In this document: positions 56,236-64,000 of the stretch, piece by piece
How the letters are laid out: each line of letters begins with the position of its first letter
Numbering within the stretch: the stretch's first letter is position 1
Source of the DNA: Neofusicoccum parvum
Lineage: Eukaryota; Ascomycota; Dothideomycetes; Botryosphaeriales; Botryosphaeriaceae
Length of the DNA: 64,000 nt
Direction: 5' to 3'
Assembly: GCA_020912385.1 (NCBI GenBank)
Contig: CP087212.1
Span: forward strand, 806,001 to 870,000
Notes under the pieces: generated by a model
Seen by the model: only the letters and a program-made list of their open reading frames with translations
What the model was told of the DNA's origin: nothing
Databases searched by the model: none
Position numbers and translations under genes: made by a program

Positions 56236-58388
56236 ATGTTGTTAAGACATGTACATGTGGTGGAGGTAGTTAAGCATAGCGAGGTTACGAATGGCGTTGG
56301 ATATCCAGATACGTATATTTATTTCTGCCGGAGGGCCGTGTGTACACAATTGTCGTAGATTTGTTGATGTGAAAACCAAGAGCCGAGGTCAAATTCCCGC
56401 AGTAGGTACGTGATCGATTCGGGGTAGTCAGTGCTGCAGCCACCCGCGGAGATGCAGTTGTCGTTTGTAAGAGAAAGTCATACAGTGCTGTACAAAGCCA
56501 CACCGGCTCTCCTGTGCTCCTCAGTACTTTGTCTCATTGTCTATATGGTATCTCGACTCTCACAACTTGGTGTTACGATTTGCACCACGGATATAGCACT
56601 GCAGTATCGTAGTATTACGACTTCAGCCATCACTATAGCGGTGTTGCTTGGATGCATAGCGAATTAGGAACACCGATCAACACCGCTAACCCCGATCAAC
56701 ACCGCTAACACCGCCAACACCACCAACTTACCAGAGCCAGTCGCTTTGTCAACCCTCACTCTGCCAAATTTCGGACTAGGGATTCTACTCTTCACTTATC
56801 CGTCACCTCACACATTGTTTCTTCATTCCTGCCAGCCTTCCCTTGGCCTCGCCGGGTAGCTTTCGAGCGACGCGAACGAACGGTACAGCAAATAAAGAGA
56901 CGTCAGACTGCATTTTCTAGGATGACTGGGCGCTTCCCAATATCTGATTCATTGCCAGAAGGGCTATGACGTGCTCTCAAGCGGACATGTGCTGACGGCG
57001 TCTGGGGTAGTGCGATGACTAAGCTATGTTCGAGTCATCTCTTCTCTGCCTTCCTCACCACTCCAACCAACCTCACCTTCATCCTACTTCATTCCATCAA
57101 ACGGTCTAGTGGTTTGGGTATCGTCACTTATTCACCAATTTAGCCACAATGGATCATCGGCCAAGACACCAGCGCAGCGGGCCCGAGTCGACGATGCTCA
57201 CAACGTGGACGGCGGATGGTGCAGCGTAAATCAGCACGCTTGCCGACCAGTCGGAAAGACTCCACCGACGATATGCTCGTCGGGCCACCACGCACTGCTT
57301 CGGCTTCCAGGAAATGGGGATGTGACAAAGGTGCGACTTGAGGGCTGCCGAGGTCCGTTCCGACGGCGTCAACGGGCACGGAGGATGGGCTGAAGAGGAG
57401 GTTCGAGGCCCGCGCAGGCCAGCAGTGGGCACGCATTGCTTTTGAAAGAGCAGCGGAGCGGATGTAACGGCGGAGCGCAAATCCGCCGGCGGCGTTGTCG
57501 TTCCCAAGTGGCAATAGAGGCATCGTCGAAAGAGAGGCAGGCGAGGCCGAAGAAGGAACGAATCAGGACAGACGCGGCAGCCGCCCATCACGACATCGCT
57601 ACGCCCGGTCTACCCGCGATCGCGACATACCGGCATTACATTGTGTCTTAGTCTTGGCTGCCATGCGCCAGCTCGGGGCCCGCCCGCCCACGCGTTTTTT
57701 CTGCATTTTGCAAAGCCTCCCCAAGGCCTCGAAGCTCGCCAAGTGCAGCGCCAGACGGCCTGGCCAACATCTTGGTTGAAGAGAAGCCCGTGGCTTGAGT
57801 CTTGGGAACGGCAATCCAAGCCTGCCACCCAAGGCGTGCGGCGAACACAAGCTCTGCCGGCGTAATAGCTTGTGCCCGACCTTCAATGGACCGACTATCA
57901 CTACGCAACCGCGTCATGCCCTCGTTTCCCACTGTTTTACGCCATGTTTCCGGCCGCAGCCTTGTCGAGCCAAGCTGGCTTGCTCCGTCGGTGCATGCCG
58001 TGTCCGGGTATGCCTTGTGTGGATTATGGGGAGCTGCTGCAGAACCGGGCTGCTGGGTGGCTTACCGACCCACCGTCCAGCCCGGCATTTCCTCATACTA
58101 ATGACTTGAGGAAAAAAGCGTTCCCGGCTCGGGGCCAATCGGGCACGTTGCATGAGGTGTGGGATATCAGCTCCTATCTAATGGGCCGTATGTGTGGCGC
58201 TCGGGCATCTCCCTGTAACGATCCTAGCATTTGCTGGCATCTTTGCAGCTCCAAATCACACCATAGCAGAGCGGCGAAACTGCGACGCTATCTTTGGGCT
58301 GTTCAAGGTTTTATAAGAACTTTGCTAGCAGCGCCTGGATTGCGGCCAGTGACTGCCGTTCACCAGCATTTTTCCCACCATCGCTACC
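56236..58388. other. Intergenic, 2.15 kb
   Basis: No gene recognised between CTF18 and the MFS gene. Contains the short tandem CACCG(C/A)TCAA-type repeats at 56669-56727. Part of 56400-56830 is AT richer. The right 500 bp (57880-58388) is the promoter of the transporter. The plus-strand frame 57872-58657 is in a different phase from the real gene. Confidence 0.5.
56669..56727 (+). repeat. Short degenerate tandem repeat, CAACACCG-type
   Basis: Five to six imperfect units of about 9-12 nt (AACACCGATC, AACACCGCTAAC, CCCGATC, AACACCGCTAAC, ACCGCC, AACACC) run head to tail. A low-complexity intergenic tandem repeat. Confidence 0.7.
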
Positions 58389-60326
58389 ATGGGTCGGAAC
58401 TCCTCGTCCAGCGAGAGCGTGGCTCCGGAGGCGCTCAAGGAGCAAATCAGAGAATCACCTCCTTCGACGGCCCAGCAGACGCAGCAGGCGACCTCGTTCA
58501 ATCTCGAGCCCGTGGCCAAGGACGGTTTCCATATTCACGAGCGTCATGCCGACGACAACACCTCGGACGGGTCGCTCTCGGACAACCCCTTCCTGGACCC
58601 GGATGTGGCAGAGCACTGGGCAATGGTCTACGAGAAGGCTCAGTACGAGTGTCGTAGTGAATTCGATCCCACGTATACCTGGACGCCCGAGGAGGAGAAG
58701 AAGCTGGTCCGCAAGCTTGATTTTCGCGTCTGCGCGTGGGCTTGTGTCATGTTCTTCGGCCTGCAGGTTGATCGCGGAAACCTGAAGCAGGCCGTGTCCG
58801 ACAACATGCTGGACGACTTGAACATGAACACAAACGGTATGCTGCTTCCGAAGCCTGTGGGAGCCTTTGGTCGCTAACAGCTGCCAGATTACAATCTAGG
58901 AAATATTGTGTTTCTAGTTAGCTTCCTCCTGGCCGAACTCCCTTCCCAACTTATTTCCAAGAAGATGGGCCCCGATCGATGGATTCCTCTGCAGGTAGGC
59001 TATGCCTTTTCTAACCATCTTGATCTTTATTTTGACAAGGATTAGATCACCCTGTGGTCTACCGTTGCCATGTGCCAGGCCGCTATCACGGGAAAGAAAG
59101 GTTTCCTCGCTACGCGCGCTTTGCTTGGCCTCCTTGAAGGTGGATTCATTCCTGACATCGTTCTCTGGCTCTCTTATTTCTACACGAGCCGCGAGCTACC
59201 GGTCCGCCTCAGCTACTTCTGGACGACCCTTTCCCTGACAACCATCATCACCTCTCTCTTGGCCTTCGCGCTCCTCCACATGCGCGGTGTAAGTGGGTGG
59301 GCTGGCTGGCAGTGGCTTTTCCTGATTGAAGGTCTCATCACCGCCCTCGTGGGACTTTCTTCCTGGTTTATGATGCCAGCATCGGCTGTACAGACGAAGA
59401 CGTGGTTCCGCCCCAACGGATGGTTCACCGACCACGAGCTCAAGATCGCCGTCAATCGCGTTCTTAGGGACGATCCCTCGAAAGGTGACATGCACAATCG
59501 CCAGGCCATTACACCAAAGCTCCTGTGGAAGGCCATGTGCGATTACGACCTGTGGCCGCTCTACGCCATCGGTCTCCTGGCTTATATTCCGCAGTCTCCG
59601 GTAGACACTTACATCACTCTCACGCTCAAGAGTCTTGGATTCAGCACGGTATGCAATCCAAAGTCAATTCCAAGGGGTTAAAGTGTGTACTAACATGACA
59701 ATAGTTCACAACGAATCTTCTTACGATCCCTTACAGCGTCTTCCACATTTGCACTTTGCTCATAATCACAAGAGTCAGTGAATGGCTCAATGAGAGAACA
59801 CTGGTTGCCATGTTCCAGAACATCTGGACTCTTCCCTGTGTTATCGCACTGCGCTTCTGGCCTGGAGCAATGTCTAATATGTGGGGAACGTACGCTCTCG
59901 TCACCACCCTGCTCAGTTACCCGTATTGTCACGCCATTCTTGTAGCCTGGTCGAGCAGAAACTCAAACAACGTTGGCACTAGAACCGTGTCTGCAGCACT
60001 ATACAACAGTAAGTCTTCAGTAAAGGCTCTTGCTCGGCGTTTTATTTTAACAACCACTTCCAGTGATGGTCCAATTGGGCAATGTAATATCTAACAACAT
60101 CTACCGCAACGACGACAAGCCACTGTACCACCGTGGCAACATAAACTTGATCATCATCAACTGCATCTCTATCTGCGTTTTCCTGGCCACCAAAGTCTAC
60201 TATGTCACCAGGAACAAGCAGAGGGAGAAGGCGTGGAACGCCATGACTCCGGAGCAGCGCGCCGATTACATCAAGAATACGACCGACAGGGGCAGCCACC
60301 GCCTGGATTTCCGTTTTGCGCATTAG
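58389..60326 (+). CDS. MFS transporter, anion:cation symporter (Dal5/Tna1-like) family
   Basis: Five exons (58389-58836, 58888-58994, 59046-59648, 59705-60008, 60064-60326), 574 aa. The ACS family takes up allantoate, nicotinate, pantothenate, biotin and similar organic anions. Hallmarks: helix 1 [63 protein letters not shown], the loop [13 protein letters not shown], and later [20 protein letters not shown] in the last exon. The N-terminal 90 residues are hydrophilic. Fungal members are often regulated by nitrogen or vitamin supply. The substrate is not predictable here. Confidence 0.9.
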
Positions 60327-61318
60327 AGAGGAGAGACAATTTTCACGCTGCAACTACACATAAAGCAGAGGGGTTTTGGCTATACAAAAGAAGTTTGATT
60401 TTAGAGTTTCATGACAAGAACGAGCGGCGTTGCCACTGAGCTGCGAGCAATAACATGAATTTTGATACCCTCATACATACTCATGAAGAAAGGTGCATGA
60501 AACACATAATGACTGGTATGTGGCTAGATAGCTGAAGCATTCCTCGATGATTTCGTAAAATTTGCATACCGTTTCTCAAACATGAGAGCGTGGAAGGCCA
60601 CCAATATGCTGCCAGTACTACTCAACACTTATGAGAGCATACACACACCCTCACAGCCACCAAATCACCTACCTTTAGCATAGAAGAACATGAAAACAAA
60701 ATCTCATCAGCCCTGACACCGAAACCTCCGGCGGTCTAGAGAGATAAAATACGCGCGGCTGGTTCACCGTGACGATCACCACGCGGCGCAGCGCAGCGTT
60801 ATCCGACAGCCGATAGCGTGATCAAAGTAGGAAATGGCGAAAACGCATTTCGCCCCAAAAACTCGCACGATGATTTCCCCGACGCCGGGCCGCATCTGGC
60901 GGGGCGTTGCAACTGCAACGATGGGCGGGCGAGCCGAAAGTGGCAAAAAAAAGTCGTAAGGCTTACTTCGCACCCCCGTTCCTTGCGTGCCACACCCTGC
61001 CCAACCCTGCCTCCAAGGGCAGGGCCGCCGACGAAAAAAGAGTGGGACATTGAGCACTGCCAATCCTTCCATCCCATCATCCAATGCTTGTTTTCGCCAT
61101 CGCTCGATGTCAAGGCGGCATGGGTAGAGCGGCTCACCAGCAAGGTCTTGCAGGCGGGCAGACCCGCTGATACACGCTCGCGCATATTGTCCCAAAACCC
61201 ACAAAACCCACCCACAACGATGGGTTGCACCGCGGCATTATAAGCACCCGCCCGCCCGTCCCCGGAAGCGTCTTGTCACCGCTTGGACTGCTTGGTTCTG
61301 TCCGCCTAACGCACCAGG
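60327..61318. promoter_or_regulatory. Tandem intergenic region and promoter of UNC93-like gene
   Basis: 1.0 kb, no gene seen. Near 60530-60555 the sequence AGCTGAAGCATTCCTCGATGA recalls one arm of the dispersed palindromic element, but no partner arm is found. The part from 60820 on is GC-richer and is probably the promoter. Confidence 0.4.
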
Positions 61319-62974
61319 ATGGCAGCGGACCACGACACCACCAGGGCGCCGCCGGACGCCGTGGCGAGCACACCCGCCGCCACCGATGGCAACGCCTCTT
61401 CGACTGCCACGGAGCAGCAGCAGCAGCCACTCACCCCGCTCCAGCGATTCTGGAGAGGCACGCTGCTGCAGTGCATCATCACGGGCCTGGTGTCCTTCTG
61501 CGAGCCCGGGATATGGAACGCGCTGAACTCGCTCGGGGCGGGCGGGCAGCAGAAGCCGTATCTGGTCAACGCGGCCAACGCCATAACGTTTGGGTGGGTT
61601 CCCCATTCCTCGATTCCCCCGGCCTCAGCGCGCCTCATCCTGGGACAATCTTTGGACCGAATGCTGACGCGGTGACGGAGCGCCGAAGCATCATGATCTT
61701 CGGGTGCACGCTCGCGGGCGGGCTCTCTAACAAGATCGGGCTCAAGTGGACGCTCGTGCTGGGCACGCTGGGCTACCCGTTCTACAGCGCGGCGCTGTAC
61801 GTCAACAACCGCTTCGGCACCGAGTGGTTCGTCCTCGTCGGCGCCGTGACGTGCGGGCTCAGCGCGAGCTGCCTGTGGGCGTCCGAGGCGGCCATCGTGC
61901 TGGGCTACCCGGAGCACCGCAAGCGCGGCCGCTACGTCGCCATCTGGCTGGCCATCCGCAACGTCGGGCAGCTGATCGGCGGCGCCGTCAACTTCGGCCT
62001 GAACGTGCGCTACGCGACGACGGGCAAGGTGGGCTACGCGACCTACCTGGTGCTGATCGCGCTGCAGTGCTGCGGGCTGCCGCTGGCGCTGGCGCTGAGC
62101 CCGCCGGCCAAGGTCGTCCGCGACGACGGCACGCGCGTCGTGATCCTGAAGCAGACGAGCTGGCGCGCCGAGGCGAGGGCAATCGCGAAGCTCGTGCGGA
62201 CGAAGCGCATCCTGCTCTTGATCCCGGTGTTCGTCTTCGGCCAGTGGAGCACCCCCTACGAGAGCAACTACCTCGCCACCTACTTCACCGTCCGGTCGCG
62301 CGCGCTCGGCAGCTTCCTGACCGCCTGCTCCGGCATCACCGGCGACCTCGTCACCGGGCACGCCCTCGACCACCTGCCCTTCGAGCGCAGGATCCGTGCC
62401 AGGATCGTGTGGTGCTGGATCGCGTTCCTGTTCACCGGACTGTACATCTGGCAGACCACCAACCAGGTCACGTACGACAGGGCTCCGCCGAGCCTGGACT
62501 GGAGCCAGCCGGGCTTCGGGCGCGGATTCGCTAGCCACATCATCTGGCAGTATGCCATCGAGTCGCTGCAGACGTACCTGTACTGGACGATGGTAAGTCT
62601 CTTTCTCTGCGTTCATCCTGGATGAGCTCGTGCTGACTTGTTCTGACCAGGGCACCCTCAACGACGGCGTGGGAACACTTGCCCGGACGACAGGGTTGCT
62701 GCGCTCGTTCGAGTCAGTTGGCTCGACCTTTGCCTACACAACGAGCGCGACGAAGTGGCGCTACTTGTACACCCTCATCTTCGCTTTTGTCGCGTGGATT
62801 TTCCTGCTGCCGTTCACGACCTATGCCGCGTGGCTGGTGCCGAATCAGCCCTCCAAGCTGGAAGTCGATGGAGCCGTTGAAGAGTCGGAATCGGAATCGA
62901 GCAGTCAAGTTGATCTGGGCGGTGGTGAGGAAGTCGTTCCGGAGAAGAATAAGTCCGGAGAGTCACCGGTGTAA
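61319..62974 (+). CDS. UNC93-like MFS transporter
   Basis: Three exons (61319-61593, 61689-62592, 62651-62974), 500 aa. Twelve hydrophobic segments: LLQCIITGLVSFCEPGIWNA is the first; the join TFG|IMIFGCTLAGGLSNKIGLKW spans the first intron (acceptor CGAAG at 61688), followed by LVLGTLGYPFYSAALYVNN. AIWLAIRNVGQLIGGAVNFG is the fifth helix region and WYIWQTT-type late helices follow. The UNC93-like group in fungi is widespread and of uncertain substrate; some act as vitamin or metal uptake accessories. The C-terminus is acidic (ESESESSSQ). It lies tandem to the ACS-type carrier, but no shared function can be claimed. Long antisense frames here are GC artefacts. Confidence 0.87.
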
Positions 62975-63510
62975 GCCGTCTTTTGGTTGAGGGTCGCAAA
63001 AGAGATCTCCGGGTGGGAAACCAGTCGGAATTGCTGGTGTCTTTTCCATCATACTTCCACACCATCGGATACCAAATCATCTTCTCGTCTGTTCCAAATT
63101 TTTCAGTCCGTGAGAGCGTATGTAGGCCGGGATGGCGAGAATAACGTCGGCATCATCGTCCCGGAAAATCCGTAAAATCCAGATGCCTCCTGCCCCTTCA
63201 AAGACCAACAGAGAAAATATTAAGCCAGATGAGTGATGAAGTATCCGGAATCCTCGAGGAATGGTCGACGAGATTTGCTGAGTCTGATTGTCGCATGAAA
63301 AACTGCGGAGGAACTTCGCCCTCGATTTTGCACACCTTGATGCCAGCGGGGACATCAAGGTATCTGCTCCGCGAGTCCGCCACCCACTCAACTCACAACC
63401 GCCCGCACAAACACTTTCGAAATTTTCTTCGCAATTGCCAACAGCTCTCCCTATCCATCGGTTGCCGAACGCCTTCGACGAGCGCCCTCTCAGCCCCTCC
63501 GCAAAACAAC
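62975..63510. promoter_or_regulatory. Promoter region of uS14
   Basis: 536 bp between the UNC93-like gene and the ribosomal protein gene. The right end (about 63390-63510) is C-rich with CCCTCTCAGCCCCTCCGC just before the ATG, like other ribosomal-protein leaders. No gene seen. Confidence 0.4.
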
Positions 63511-63804
63511 ATGTCCCACGAAACGGTCTACTACTCTCGCCCGCGCACCTACGGGAAGGGCTCTCGCGGCTGGTAAGCAGCAGCGGCTAGTCGAGGGCGA
63601 ATCGATGCGGATATTCTGACTCTGTTACAGCCGCGTCACTGGCGACAAGAAGAAGGCCGGCGTCATCCGCAAGTACGGCCTCAACATGTCGCGCCAGGCC
63701 TTCCGCGAGCAGGCCGAGGCCATCGGTTTCAAGAAGGTGAGCGAGGCGAGCAAGCTTGTGTGTAGCAAGAATGAGAGGCTGACTGGTGAGCACAGTTTCG
63801 GTGA
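63511..63804 (+). CDS. RPS29: 40S ribosomal protein uS14 (S29) lacking most zinc cysteines
   Basis: Three exons (63511-63572, 63631-63736, 63796-63804), 58 aa: MSHETVYYSRPRTYGKGSRG, then CRVTGDKKKAGVIRKYGLN, MSRQAFREQAEAIGF, KKFR. It is part of the small-subunit head near the mRNA path. The last exon encodes only Phe-Arg and stop. Canonical eukaryotic uS14 (yeast, human) has CxxC...CxxC binding zinc; here only the first Cys (C21) remains and the others read Thr, Ser and Ala (CRVT, SRQA), with a KKK insertion in the loop. The fold may be held without zinc. Family assignment is secure; the missing cysteines are clear in the DNA. Confidence 0.92.
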
Positions 63805-64000
63805 AGCACGCTCAACTGGCGATGGTGTTCGAGGTCGACAAGCGTGGTGAGATGACCGCCAGGTAGAGATGCGACGCATGAAAGAAACACAAGCCATGAG
63901 AAGCTCCCTAAGTAGTAACCGGTTAAGAATGGAAATCGTGACTCAGAAGATCAGAGATGAACAGAATTGCTGCTTAATATATATCTCGAAAGTGGTCGTG
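63805..64000. other. 3' flank of uS14
   Basis: AT-richer tail of the window, with TTAATATATATC near the end; probable 3' untranslated region, nothing else seen. Confidence 0.4.

Noticed and set aside
57872..58657. 261-aa plus-strand frame
   Set aside because: Overlaps the true ACS-type start in another phase and lacks transporter features.
60530..60560. AGCTGAAGCATTCCTCGATGA as a further element copy
   Set aside because: Only one arm of about 14 matching bases; too short to count.
61306..62661. 451-aa minus-strand open frame
   Set aside because: Antisense to the UNC93-like gene; Arg/Ala/Gly/Asp-rich composition from the GC-rich complement, no domain.

Overview
This is a gene-dense piece of nuclear chromosome from a filamentous ascomycete (Pezizomycotina). 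Dothideomycetes is my best guess, but I cannot prove it. Evidence: most genes are split by spliceosomal introns of 48-80 nt with GTRNGT donors, CTRAC-type branch sites and YAG acceptors; coding third positions are G/C rich; genes lie on both strands without operons. The gene set is fungal: ERG5/CYP61, SYF2, VPS52, RRN7, Ctf18, JEN-type carboxylate permease, SulP carrier, ubiquitin-L40. I rebuilt exon structures by hand by joining open frames at splice sites and checking phase; every multi-exon model proposed here closes on a multiple of three.

Layout. 0.2-3.3 kb: NRPS-like synthetase (adenylation, carrier, thioesterase) with a Cys nucleophile, minus strand. 4.8-13.6 kb: two orphan proteins, a phosphatase-fold protein with a damaged P-loop, and a long disordered orphan. 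14.5-18.2 kb: a tiny SMP/LEA-like stress protein and ERG5. 19.6-25.1 kb: secreted serine hydrolase of the beta-lactamase fold, splicing factor SYF2, an NAD(P)-binding protein. 25.1-27.6 kb: AT-richer, nearly gene-free. 27.6-38.3 kb: housekeeping block of VPS52, eIF5A (divergent pair), RRN7, ubiquitin-L40, a mitochondrial-type SDR, a transaldolase. 39.5-47.0 kb: FHA protein (Tos4/Plm2-like), ribosomal-L1-domain ribosome biogenesis factor, SulP transporter. 49.0-56.2 kb: JEN carboxylate permease, BTB protein, Ctf18. 58.4-63.8 kb: two MFS transporters (ACS/Dal5 type and UNC93 type) and ribosomal protein uS14.

The most distinctive non-genic signal is a small dispersed palindromic element (about 145-160 bp, long imperfect inverted termini, core CAGTTGAAGCATTC). 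I find it in four convincing places. Two copies sit inside introns of unrelated genes, and those two introns are 222 and 223 nt long against a norm of 50-80. This looks like a MITE using introns as landing sites, or an introner-like element. Other points worth checking are a ubiquitin-L40 start codon that seems to be split by an intron next to a 7-nt exon, a uS14 that has lost three of its four zinc cysteines, and a Lys in place of the catalytic Arg in the phosphatase P-loop.

No rRNA, tRNA, CRISPR array or intact autonomous transposon was recognised.
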